This document shows, in pieces, positions 1 through 9,057 of a stretch of 64,000 nt of DNA. The notes beneath the pieces are model-generated. The model saw only the letters and a list, made by a program, of their open reading frames with translations. It ran no database searches and was not told where the DNA came from. The position numbers and the translations under genes were made by a program. Origin of the DNA: a virus; the IMG/VR virus record IMGVR_UViG_3300042400_000613, positions 1 to 64,000 of that record, one strand, 5' to 3'. Numbering within the stretch: position 1 is the first letter of the stretch; the number at the start of each line of letters is the position of its first letter.

Positions 1-2
1 CT

Positions 3-2927
3 AGTGCTAGACAAAATGCTATTGATCAAGCTACTAGTAATTATAGGAACGGTAATATCCCTTATACAGTAGGAGTAAATTCTCCCGCACCTTTGTTAAC
101 ATGCTTTACTCCGGACTTTGGAAATCTTGGTGGTATTGGAGAAATAGTACAATCTACAACTTCTACTGTATATATAACATACTGTAATGGTACAACTCCA
201 ATTTTTAGTAGAGACACTATAACTTATACAGATTTAAATGACAGATCCGTCAAGATAAGAGGCATACAAAGATCTTTGGAAGATTTAGGTTTTACAGAAG
301 TATCTGTAACTTTATCTCCCGCATCCCCATCTTCTTGTGTACCTCTAATCCCACCACCGGAAGGACCTACTGGACCAGGTCCCTCACCGGGAGGACCTAC
401 TGGACCAGGTCCTTCTACAGTAACGTTAAATGCTTCTTTTTGCGGTCCGCAGGGACCTGATAGCTCTTCATTTGGTCAAGTTAATGTTCAGTTTAGAGAT
501 AGCATTGCCGCTACATATAAAGCACAATTAGAAAGAAACGGAAATACTAGTGTAGTAACTGCTTTTGATTCTATCCCTCCATTACCTACTAATTGTCCTT
601 CTATTAGTGGAGGAGGAGGAGGCCCACTCCCTCCTTCACCACCCTCTAATATTACTTTATCGGAAGAGCTAAGAGCTTCTGGCTGTTTAAATGGAGCGGT
701 TAGAAGAACTTTTAAGAGAATTGAAATTGAAGCAGCTTCTGGAACTACTAAAACTTCTGAATTTTTTAGAGATTTTCTATCTATTCAAACTGTATTATTT
801 AGAAATCAACTATTAACCGAAGGTTATACTAATTTGAGTATAACAACTAGCCCTAACCTTCCGCAAGATTCAGATTGTACAACAGCAGAAAATAATAACA
901 CAACATCTGCAATACCTCAAGTATTAGCCGCCGTACAATTTCAAGAGTGCGATGGATCTATCGTTAACCTAAGTAATTCTATAGCCCCGCCTGCTCCTTC
1001 TGTTAATATTAACGGAATTGGAATTTCATTAGATACAATAAACAAAGGAATATTAGGAGATTTTGCGTACACCTATAAAACAGCTACAAGTACTGTATTT
1101 TCAAAACCGGGTACATATACTGTAACTTTTGGAAACATTTCAGGTTGGAAAACTCCTTCTCCGGTAACATTTAATTTAAATTCAGTTAATGAATACGGAG
1201 GTGGAAATGCGGGAGCTGGAATTTATGTGAGATTAAATTGTGTAGAAACTACAACTATAGCTCAAATTCAAGCCGCTGTACAATTTCAAGAATGTGATGG
1301 TACAATATTGAATTTAAGAAATTCTAACAGACCTCCCGCTCCCTCACTGACAATAAATGGTAAAAATTTACCATTAGATAGATTTGGTCCGACAACTTAT
1401 GAATCCTTTATACTAGGAGATAATGCCTATATATATCGAGAATTAACTAGTTTAATATACTCAACACCAGGAACGTATACTGTAAACTTTGGAGACGTTC
1501 TAGGTTGGGTAACTCCAAATCCTGCATCTTTCACGCTAAATTCAAATAAAGAGTCTAAAGGAGGGAATGAAGCGATTAGGATATATCTGCGTGCCGGATG
1601 TTCTGAACCTCCCCCTCCACCACCTCCCGTACCTCCCGGCCCCGGCCCAACTAGTCCCGGCCCAACTGGTCCCGGTCCAACTGGTCCCGGTCCAACTCCA
1701 CCCCCTCCTCCCACTACAACTACTACGACATTAAGGATTCCAGATTCTAATTGGCTAAAAAGGATAAACCCAATAGACAATAAAAAATATGTATTTGATA
1801 TTACAGAAGGTTTATTTTCTAATAATGTAAGAAATTTAGTTACTTTCTTTACAGGTAGTACTTCTGAGAATTATAGTAGATATTATACACATGTATATGA
1901 TGAAAATCCTAAAACATCATTAACATCATCTATTCAATTTAGCATAGCCTATGGTCATAGTGGAGGTTCCGGATCTTTAGACGAAGGGAATAAAATTAAT
2001 ATAACTCCTACTAGAGCTATTTATAGCCAGTATAGAAATTTAGTTTTAGGTAAACCTGATGTTAAATTTAATCTTACAGGAAAAGAAACTGATAGTATAT
2101 ATGTTATAAATTATCAGTCGAAGAGATTGAAAGATAGGTTAGATGCAGGTGTTTTAGAACTAAATATTGCACATCTATCCGGATCTAGATTCTTGGCAGG
2201 TGGAGGAACTAGAGCTACACACACCGGCTCTAATGTAAAATTAGCAGGTACTAATAGAGTTCTTAGATTGATAGACGATTCTAAAATAAATATAAATCCA
2301 GACTATACAGATGTAGGATATTCTTATAATATAGTTTCAGGAACTTTAGAAACAGGAGTTTATAATGAATCTAATCCTCATTATTACGGCAAACTAATTC
2401 CATCTCTAGGTATAGCTATTTTGGACGGAAATAAATTAGACTTATCTGCATCTTTTGCAACATCTAATGCATCGGAAATTGAAGGATATAATGCAATTAA
2501 GTTATATAAATCATTTTCCGGATCTGCATTAGTACAAGATATTAGCGGGGATTATTTAGGAATGAAAGCTAGAAGAGTAATCAGAGAATACAACGATTAC
2601 TATTTTATCCGAATCAATAACAAAGAATTTAATTTTACAAATAATAACAGTTACTTTATTTACAATAAGAAAGAGGATTCTAGAAGACCGGGAGACTTAT
2701 CTATGCCATTAGACCCTAATTCACCAGAAGGTATGGAACTTACCAAAAGACTTACAGAAACCAATGGAGAAATTTATGAGAATTTTGTAAATAATCCTCA
2801 AGTTTATATCACTACAGTAGGTCTTTATAATGCTCAAAGAGAACTTGTTGCAGTAGGTAAATTAGCTAAACCCATACTAAAAAACTTTACAGAAGAATCT
2901 ATATTTACTGTAAAACTTAAGTATTAA
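3..2927 (+). CDS. Tail fibre / adhesin-like structural protein, 5' partial
   Basis: The frame is open from the first complete codon, so the gene starts before the window; a TTG at 93 is internal. The visible 974 residues begin with a segment (ARQNAIDQATSNYRNG) resembling the end of DUF5977-type repeats of Bacteroidota surface proteins. Several Cys-bounded modules follow, separated by Pro/Gly linkers of GPTGPGP type, including a duplicated module of about 115 residues (around 919-1602). The last 400 residues match no family I know, but the final 45 (YITTVGLYN, then LVAVGKL) match the C-terminus of the next gene. That C-terminus recurs in structural proteins of marine T4-like phages (recalled, not searched). 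Stop is one base before the next ATG. Probable role: virion fibre or adhesin binding the host surface. Exact role unknown. Confidence 0.6.
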   Translation, partial: SARQNAIDQATSNYRNGNIPYTVGVNSPAPLLTCFTPDFGNLGGIGEIVQSTTSTVYITYCNGTTPIFSRDTITYTDLNDRSVKIRGIQRSLEDLGFTEVSVTLSPASPSSCVPLIPPPEGPTGPGPSPGGPTGPGPSTVTLNASFCGPQGPDSSSFGQVNVQFRDSIAATYKAQLERNGNTSVVTAFDSIPPLPTNCPSISGGGGGPLPPSPPSNITLSEELRASGCLNGAVRRTFKRIEIEAASGTTKTSEFFRDFLSIQTVLFRNQLLTEGYTNLSITTSPNLPQDSDCTTAENNNTTSAIPQVLAAVQFQECDGSIVNLSNSIAPPAPSVNINGIGISLDTINKGILGDFAYTYKTATSTVFSKPGTYTVTFGNISGWKTPSPVTFNLNSVNEYGGGNAGAGIYVRLNCVETTTIAQIQAAVQFQECDGTILNLRNSNRPPAPSLTINGKNLPLDRFGPTTYESFILGDNAYIYRELTSLIYSTPGTYTVNFGDVLGWVTPNPASFTLNSNKESKGGNEAIRIYLRAGCSEPPPPPPPVPPGPGPTSPGPTGPGPTGPGPTPPPPPTTTTTTLRIPDSNWLKRINPIDNKKYVFDITEGLFSNNVRNLVTFFTGSTSENYSRYYTHVYDENPKTSLTSSIQFSIAYGHSGGSGSLDEGNKINITPTRAIYSQYRNLVLGKPDVKFNLTGKETDSIYVINYQSKRLKDRLDAGVLELNIAHLSGSRFLAGGGTRATHTGSNVKLAGTNRVLRLIDDSKININPDYTDVGYSYNIVSGTLETGVYNESNPHYYGKLIPSLGIAILDGNKLDLSASFATSNASEIEGYNAIKLYKSFSGSALVQDISGDYLGMKARRVIREYNDYYFIRINNKEFNFTNNNSYFIYNKKEDSRRPGDLSMPLDPNSPEGMELTKRLTETNGEIYENFVNNPQVYITTVGLYNAQRELVAVGKLAKPILKNFTEESIFTVKLKY
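919..1602 (+). repeat. Tandem duplication of a ~115-residue module inside the fibre gene
   Basis: Two successive modules start with AAVQFQECDG, contain PPAPS and PGTYTV(T/N)FG, and end in a Cys (RLNC, RAGC). The first covers roughly 919-1245 and the second roughly 1262-1602. The DNA has diverged more than the protein motifs, so the duplication is not very recent. The conserved GTYTV segment suggests an immunoglobulin-like or carbohydrate-binding beta sandwich, but I cannot assign a family. Confidence 0.7.
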
Positions 2928-2928
2928 T

Positions 2929-4584
2929 ATGAGTACATTCGCGCCAATAAGAGGTGAGGATTTTAATATTGCCCCGTTTGAAGTAAACAAGGAGTATTAT
3001 ATCCTCACCGGAAGTTATTCAAAACAAGGTTATCAAGTACAGCAAGGTCTTTACTATAAAGGCCCTATTCATATCAGTTCATCAAAAGATATCACTTATC
3101 CTAAAAATACAGATGGGTCTTATAAGTATATTGTTTATAATTCACTAAACCACTTGTATTATAAGAGAGGTTTTGCATGGGCTAATTCTTTAGAGGGATG
3201 GGACAGAAATAGAACTACTAAGAATTTATTTTTAACAGCTAGTTTACTTTCTATTCCTTCTTTAAATTACGGAGACAAGATTAAAGAAACCACATTATAT
3301 TTAAAAGGACTAAACAACAATGTACTTTTAGTAGACGATGGACACAATAACTTATATGACAAGAATATAAACACAGGCTCTTTCTTAGACTCAAATAACC
3401 TATGTGGATATTGGGGATTCCAGGATGCGCATAAAGTTTATAGGTACGGCAGAGGAGGAAAAAAGACTTTGTTTATAAGATACGAAAGCGAAGTAATTGA
3501 ACCACAAGAAAAATCAAAATCATATCAAGTAGCCTATTCAAGTGGTATTCCTATTAACGGAACTAGAACAGGATTAGCTGCGGAATTTTATGGGGATGGT
3601 TATATTCACACTAAAAACTTTGACACGGTTAGCTTTGAGTCAGCAGACAATTTCACCATAAGTTTTTGGTTAAAGGCACCGGTATCTCAAAGCGTATTAA
3701 CTAGTAATAAAAATACAATACTTGACAAAAAATCCATATTATACAGAGAAGAATTCGGAAGATTAAAAAGAGTAAATAAAGGGAATCTAGTAGTAACCGA
3801 TGTTTTTTCATCTTCTTCCTTTAAATACTACCCAGTAGATTACTACCCTTATGAGTTTTCGGTACATAATCACACCCATCCACAACCAGGAAAACTATCT
3901 TTTAGTAGATCAGATGGGTTTTCAACATTGCAATTAACATCTTCCAATTCCATTTTAGATAATAATTTTCATCATGTATGCTTAGTAAAAACAGGTTCAA
4001 ATGTTAGATTATATGTTGATGGAGCATTAAATTCATCGAGAGCAGATGTCAAAGATGAAACTGTCAATGTAAGTGATATAATGATAGGAGCATCTTCTTT
4101 TGATGGAAGAAATGGATATACAGGACTTATTGATGAATTAAGATTTTATAATAAAGCAGCAACATCTCAAAATGTAGCAAGTCTTTACAATACATCTTCT
4201 ATCTCATGTTATCAGACAAGTAGAGTAGGAAACGTATTTTATAGAACAGGTAACTTAGTAATTACAAGTTTAGATAAAAAATATCATGAAATTTTATCTA
4301 ATAATTGGTTGCTATATTATAAAAATAGCTTAACTTTGTATGAGTTTGAGATGTTATGTAGAATTAAGAGAGGTGATTTTAATCTAACATTGAACCCTTC
4401 CTCTACTAAAACTGTTAAGAGTGCAGAGTATTTAGATGATTTCACAGGTTCTTTATCTCCTTACATAACTACCATCGGCTTGTATAACAAATCTAACGAA
4501 CTAATTGCAGTAGGTAAAATGGGACAAGCGATAAAGAAAAGAGATGATGTAGATTTAAATGTTATTGTAAAATTTGATTATTGA
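2929..4584 (+). CDS. LamG/concanavalin-like domain structural protein
   Basis: 551 residues, ATG one base after the preceding stop. Residues about 215-425 form a LamG-like (concanavalin A-type) domain: a FTISFWLKAP strand, a NNFHHVCLVKTG strand, LYVDGALNSS, then YTGLIDELRFYNKA, the typical order of LamG_3 domains that bind glycans. The C-terminal 80 residues (CRIKRGDFNLTLNPSS and YITTIGLYN with LIAVGKM) repeat the C-terminal module of the upstream fibre gene. The two probably attach to the same virion site or partner. Likely a fibre or baseplate-associated adhesin recognising surface polysaccharide. The glycan-binding role is inference from the fold; the shared C-terminus is seen directly. 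Confidence 0.65.
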   Translation: MSTFAPIRGEDFNIAPFEVNKEYYILTGSYSKQGYQVQQGLYYKGPIHISSSKDITYPKNTDGSYKYIVYNSLNHLYYKRGFAWANSLEGWDRNRTTKNLFLTASLLSIPSLNYGDKIKETTLYLKGLNNNVLLVDDGHNNLYDKNINTGSFLDSNNLCGYWGFQDAHKVYRYGRGGKKTLFIRYESEVIEPQEKSKSYQVAYSSGIPINGTRTGLAAEFYGDGYIHTKNFDTVSFESADNFTISFWLKAPVSQSVLTSNKNTILDKKSILYREEFGRLKRVNKGNLVVTDVFSSSSFKYYPVDYYPYEFSVHNHTHPQPGKLSFSRSDGFSTLQLTSSNSILDNNFHHVCLVKTGSNVRLYVDGALNSSRADVKDETVNVSDIMIGASSFDGRNGYTGLIDELRFYNKAATSQNVASLYNTSSISCYQTSRVGNVFYRTGNLVITSLDKKYHEILSNNWLLYYKNSLTLYEFEMLCRIKRGDFNLTLNPSSTKTVKSAEYLDDFTGSLSPYITTIGLYNKSNELIAVGKMGQAIKKRDDVDLNVIVKFDY

Positions 4585-4585
4585 T

Positions 4586-5011
4586 ATGGCGGGATTTTTT
4601 AACAATTCATTTAAGACTAGACTAGCACAGAAAGAAGGTTATAGATCTAATTTCGAGAAGTCAATTGCTTTACAAATATCAGGATCTTTGGGAGTAGACC
4701 CTAAAGATTTATATGAGAAAAAAGTTATTAAGTATATAAAACCAGAAACTCCTAGAACTTATTTAGCAGATTTTGAGTTACCTAATAATATCATCATAGA
4801 AGCTAAAGGAAGATGGACTTTAGAGGAACGAAAAAAGATGATGGACATTATTTCATGTAACCCTCATTTAGATATTAGGATTGTATTCCAGGATCCCCAT
4901 GTTAGAATTTCAAAAGGAGCTAAGACTACTTACGCCGAGTGGTGCAATAAACACAATATAAAATGGGCGGCTTATTCGATACCTAAGCAATGGTTTGAAG
5001 AAAAAAAATAA
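4586..5011 (+). CDS. T7 endonuclease I-like Holliday junction resolvase
   Basis: 141 residues from the ATG at 4586, directly after the preceding stop; the frame also offers a TTG at 4574 inside the upstream gene, which I reject. It follows T7 gp3 along its length: an N-terminal Glu (E24), D62 in YLADFELP, E72 and K74 in IIIEAKGRW, then LDIRIVFQ and a C-terminal AEWCNKHNIKWA segment. These correspond to the Glu, Asp, Glu and Lys that bind metal and cleave branched DNA in endonuclease I. T4-type phages normally use endonuclease VII (gp49), so this is a mosaic element. Probable role: resolving recombination branches before packaging. It precedes primase and the recombination nuclease, which fits. 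Confidence 0.88.
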   Translation: MAGFFNNSFKTRLAQKEGYRSNFEKSIALQISGSLGVDPKDLYEKKVIKYIKPETPRTYLADFELPNNIIIEAKGRWTLEERKKMMDIISCNPHLDIRIVFQDPHVRISKGAKTTYAEWCNKHNIKWAAYSIPKQWFEEKK

Positions 5012-5017
5012 CTATAT

Positions 5018-5926
5018 ATGCGTTTTAGATTATTATCGGTTTTAGAGGAAGTGCTAGGTTCTTCGGAATCAGCGGGTAAATCAGACATTGTATTTCACTG
5101 CCCCTTCTGTAATCACCACAAAAAGAAGTTAAGTGTAAATTTAACCAATCAGAAGTACCATTGTTGGATTTGCGAAACTAAAGGGAGAAGTATAACTAAC
5201 CTTTTCTACAAATATGGTGCAACAAAGAATCAAATTGATCAACTTAGGAATGTTTTAGAGTATTATCAAATGAAAGATGATACTAACGAAGAAATCGCCA
5301 ATACTTTATTGAAGTTGCCCGATGAATATGTATCACTACACAAGGTGCCTCACAAATCCGTATTGAACTTCTTAAGGAGGTTTAAGCCCTCCTTCACAAC
5401 TCACGACATAGTAAGACATAAGGTTGGGTACTGCTTAACAGGCAAGTACGCAGGAAGAATTATTTTGCCGTCCTATGATAAAAATGGTACACTTAATTTT
5501 TTTGAAGGGAGAGATTTTACAGGTCTTTCTCCTTACAAATATTTAGGCGCCCCTGTCAAGATAAATGATATTATAGTCAATGAATTTTTCCTAGATTTTA
5601 AATTCCCCATAGTTATCGTAGAGGGCTTTTTCGACAGCGTATCGGTAAAAAGGAATGTGACTTATTTAACAGGAAGTATAATATCAGAGAAGTTAAAACA
5701 TAGACTACTCATGGAAGAAACTCCTTTAGTATATATTGCTATTGACCCGGATAAAAAGAAACAAGCGATAAAGTATTGTTTGGAATTAGGAGCCATCGGT
5801 ATTCCTACCAAACTAGTTGACTTGGGGACAAAAGATCCTAGTGATTTAGGATATGATGATACATGGCATGCTATAGAAGGAGCAGTTGAAATTAATGAGT
5901 ATTCAGCAATAACAAATTTACTATGA
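5018..5926 (+). CDS. DNA primase with zinc finger and Toprim domain
   Basis: 302 residues. The N-terminus carries a CHC2-like zinc ribbon: C28, C31 (HCPFCNHH) and C49, C52 (YHCWICETKG). A Toprim core follows: the acidic residue E202 in VIVEGFFDS and a DxD pair D243/D245 in IAIDPDKKK, which coordinate catalytic magnesium in bacterial-type primases. It is about half the length of DnaG and lacks the C-terminal helicase-binding domain, as expected for phage primases. It would make RNA primers for the lagging strand, working with the DnaB-type helicase at 48367. Its stop overlaps the next ATG as ATGA, suggesting translational coupling. Confidence 0.85.
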   Translation: MRFRLLSVLEEVLGSSESAGKSDIVFHCPFCNHHKKKLSVNLTNQKYHCWICETKGRSITNLFYKYGATKNQIDQLRNVLEYYQMKDDTNEEIANTLLKLPDEYVSLHKVPHKSVLNFLRRFKPSFTTHDIVRHKVGYCLTGKYAGRIILPSYDKNGTLNFFEGRDFTGLSPYKYLGAPVKINDIIVNEFFLDFKFPIVIVEGFFDSVSVKRNVTYLTGSIISEKLKHRLLMEETPLVYIAIDPDKKKQAIKYCLELGAIGIPTKLVDLGTKDPSDLGYDDTWHAIEGAVEINEYSAITNLL

Positions 5927-8900
5927 TTCTAATAAAGAACACAGGAAGAAAAGTGGATAAGATTTTTCACATTTCAGACATTCATGTTTACAATTATCAA
6001 AGACATGAGGAATACATAGAAGTGTTTGAAAAATTGTATAAAATAATTGAGGAGAGAATGACGCCTAATTCTATTATATTTTTGGGCGGGGATATAGTAC
6101 ATTCAAAAACAAACATGTCTCCAGAATTATTCTCAGTAGTATCTAATCTATTATCTACATTATGTAACATGCTTCCTACCATAGTAATATTAGGAAACCA
6201 TGACTTAAATCTAAATAATAAAACAAGATTAGATGCATTAACTCCCATTATAAATAGTTTAAATTTACCTACATTACATTTCTTGAATGAAACAAATGTA
6301 TATCAATATGAACAAATAGGATTTAGTTTATTACATGTCAAAGATAAAATTGAAAATGTAATCCCCGCGAAATCTTTTGATGCGGAAACAAAGATATTAA
6401 TGTACCATGGACCGGTAAAGAACTCGGCAACAGCATACGGATATCTATTAGAAGGAAATTATTTAGATGTATTAGAACATGCAGATTATGATTACATCTT
6501 ATTGGGAGACATTCATAAACATCAATATCTCAATTTAGAAAAAACAGCAGCTTATCCATCTAGTCTAATACAACAGAACTTTGGAGAAGATTTAACACAT
6601 GGAATTATAGAATGGGATTTAAATAAGAATACAAGTGAGTTCATTAAGATAGCATCTTCAAATGGTTATTATACATTCAAATTGAAAAATGATAAAGTAG
6701 CTGAAAAAATACCTGGAGATTTACCATATAATCTTAATGTAGCTATCACCGCGGAAAATTGTACTCAAGAATTTATAGACTCCTTTTGTTTAGCCTTAGA
6801 GAAAAAATATAATGTTCTTCGTATAAAAAAACCAAAAGTAACTAAATTTATTATAGACAATGGTAAAGGAGAAGTATCACTAGACAAAGAGAACATAATA
6901 AGAGATTTTGAATGGAGACACTCAATGCTAGAAAGATATGTTCAAAACGAGTTAAAACAGGAATACCAAGCGGATAAATTCTTAGACATACACAAAACAG
7001 CATCTTTAGAATTAGATGAGCCTTCCGAGTTTATAGGCGTAACATGGAAGCCTATACGATTTGAATTTTCTAATATGTTTTCCTACGGAGAGGGTAATGT
7101 ATTTAATTTAGGAGAGTTAGGAGGACTGGTTGGATTATTCTCACCAAATGCTTCCGGAAAATCTACTTTATTAGACGCTATGACTTACTGTATTTTTGAT
7201 AAATGTAGTAAGACAAGTAGTGGAGCCGAAGTAATGAATACATCTTCTGATTTCTTTTCCTGTAAATTAGAATTATCCGTTGCAGGAGAGTCTTATTTTA
7301 TAGAGCGTAATGGCAAGAAAGGAAAAGATGGAAAAGTAAAAGTTATCGTTAATTTCTATAAAGAGGATGGAACTTCTTTAAACGGCGAGCAAAGATATGA
7401 AACAAATGACAGCATTAGAAAGTATCTAGGAAGTTATGAGAATTTCATGCTTATAACAATGTATGACCAACATAATAAATCTGACTTTATTGATAAGACC
7501 CAAAAAGACAAAAAAGATTTATTGTACAAGTATTTTGATATAGACATCTTTGAGAAATTAAATGATACATCTAAAGAGCATCTCAAACAATTAAAATATG
7601 AAATTGAGAATCACCAAAAACAAAAATACAACGAATCTGTAACGGAGTATGAAAATAACATAATAGATATAAAGTCTAAGCTAACACAAGTTGAAACTAG
7701 CTTAGAGTTAAATAAAAAGAGTTCTGATGTCCTGTCCATACAAATAGAAAACAAAAGAAAGGAACTTACTCCATACCCTAAGCAATCTGTAAACTACGCC
7801 ACAAAAATAGACGAGGAGAGCAGAAATGAGGCAACCCTTAGTTCATCCTTAGAAGATAAGAGAAAGTCGTTTGTAGAGGCTAGAAATGCCCTTAAAACGC
7901 ATTTATCCGAATTAGAATCTATGGGAGAAGTAGCTGACGTATCTTCTGATTTAGTTACGATAAGAAAAACATTATCTGATTTTGACAGGGACATTGCAGT
8001 AGCTGAATCTGAAATAAAATCTAGTAGTAAGTTAATAGACCATCTACAAGGTTACGAGCATGATCCCAACTGTGTGTATTGCGTAAAAAACAACAAGTAC
8101 GCATTAGAGGGAGAAAAAGCTAAAAAAGAATATCCGGAGTTACTAAACAAACTAGATAAACTCAAACAAAGTAAAAAAGAATTAGGAGAAAGTGTAAAGA
8201 ATTTAGAAACAGCAGACTCTCTATATAAAAAGTACAAAGATAAGATAAATGAAACAGAAAGATTAAAATCCAACTTGGACAATATAGAAAGCCAAGCAAA
8301 TATTATTAAGGAGAAAATCCAAATCTCAAAAAACTTGATTTTAGATTATTCCGAAAAGCTAAAAGAGCAAGAATCCTACAAAGACATAGAGCAGAAAAAC
8401 GCTGAAATAGATAGCGAAATAGCCAAATTATTAGATGAGAAAAAATTAATAGATGATGCTGTATATCAATTAGCTTATACTATCGGAGGGCATAAATCTA
8501 CAATAACTAGCAATGAATCAAAAATCAAAGACATCAAAATAAAAATTAAAAAGTTTAAGGACGACACTTTAACTTATAATAATTATTTTGTTTTTGAGAA
8601 GGCAACTAGAAGAGATGGAATCCCTCTTTTCATTATTAAAAATTATTTACCTGTATTAGAAAATGTTGTCAATGATGCTCTAAAAAATGTAGCAGCATTC
8701 AATGTTCAATTTGAGTTATCTGATAAAACATTGGAAGTATTTATATCTTATGTAAATGGACCTAAATGGCCTCTATCTTTAGCATCTGGCATGGAAAGAT
8801 TTATATCATCCTTAGCCATAAGAGCAGCATTAAATCATGTTACTGTACTCCCAAAACCTGACTTCTTTTTTATAGATGAAGGATTTGGTGTATTAGATTC

Positions 8901-9054
8901 TGATAATATTGCTAACGTAGGATTATTCTTAGAAGAACTTACTTCATATTTTAGATTTATATTATGCATATCACATTTAGATGTAGTTAAAGATTATGTA
9001 GCAAAGGAACTATTTATTGTAAAGGATAACGGACATTCCCAATTAATATCATAA
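5923..9054 (+). CDS. Fused Mre11-like nuclease and Rad50-like ATPase (gp47-gp46 fusion)
   Basis: 1043 residues in one frame. Residues 1-330 are a calcineurin-like phosphoesterase of Mre11/SbcD/T4 gp47 type: SDIH, GGDIVHS, GNHDLN, a YHGP histidine and GDIHKHQ. Residues from about 385 are a Rad50/SbcC/gp46 ATPase: P-loop SPNASGKST (407-415), long coiled coils with a zinc hook CVYC (C717, C720), then signature SLASGMERF and Walker B FFFIDEGFGVLD. In T4 and E. coli these are two separate genes; I see no stop or frameshift between the halves. The complex resects double-strand ends for recombination-dependent replication. It is coupled to the primase by ATGA. The P-loop lacks the usual first Gly. 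Confidence 0.9.
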   Translation: MILIKNTGRKVDKIFHISDIHVYNYQRHEEYIEVFEKLYKIIEERMTPNSIIFLGGDIVHSKTNMSPELFSVVSNLLSTLCNMLPTIVILGNHDLNLNNKTRLDALTPIINSLNLPTLHFLNETNVYQYEQIGFSLLHVKDKIENVIPAKSFDAETKILMYHGPVKNSATAYGYLLEGNYLDVLEHADYDYILLGDIHKHQYLNLEKTAAYPSSLIQQNFGEDLTHGIIEWDLNKNTSEFIKIASSNGYYTFKLKNDKVAEKIPGDLPYNLNVAITAENCTQEFIDSFCLALEKKYNVLRIKKPKVTKFIIDNGKGEVSLDKENIIRDFEWRHSMLERYVQNELKQEYQADKFLDIHKTASLELDEPSEFIGVTWKPIRFEFSNMFSYGEGNVFNLGELGGLVGLFSPNASGKSTLLDAMTYCIFDKCSKTSSGAEVMNTSSDFFSCKLELSVAGESYFIERNGKKGKDGKVKVIVNFYKEDGTSLNGEQRYETNDSIRKYLGSYENFMLITMYDQHNKSDFIDKTQKDKKDLLYKYFDIDIFEKLNDTSKEHLKQLKYEIENHQKQKYNESVTEYENNIIDIKSKLTQVETSLELNKKSSDVLSIQIENKRKELTPYPKQSVNYATKIDEESRNEATLSSSLEDKRKSFVEARNALKTHLSELESMGEVADVSSDLVTIRKTLSDFDRDIAVAESEIKSSSKLIDHLQGYEHDPNCVYCVKNNKYALEGEKAKKEYPELLNKLDKLKQSKKELGESVKNLETADSLYKKYKDKINETERLKSNLDNIESQANIIKEKIQISKNLILDYSEKLKEQESYKDIEQKNAEIDSEIAKLLDEKKLIDDAVYQLAYTIGGHKSTITSNESKIKDIKIKIKKFKDDTLTYNNYFVFEKATRRDGIPLFIIKNYLPVLENVVNDALKNVAAFNVQFELSDKTLEVFISYVNGPKWPLSLASGMERFISSLAIRAALNHVTVLPKPDFFFIDEGFGVLDSDNIANVGLFLEELTSYFRFILCISHLDVVKDYVAKELFIVKDNGHSQLIS

Positions 9055-9057
9055 TAA

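Noticed and set aside
1427-1780. Minus-strand frame with a Val/Gly/Pro-rich repeat
   Set aside because: It is the reverse of the Pro/Gly linker of the fibre gene; no plausible product.
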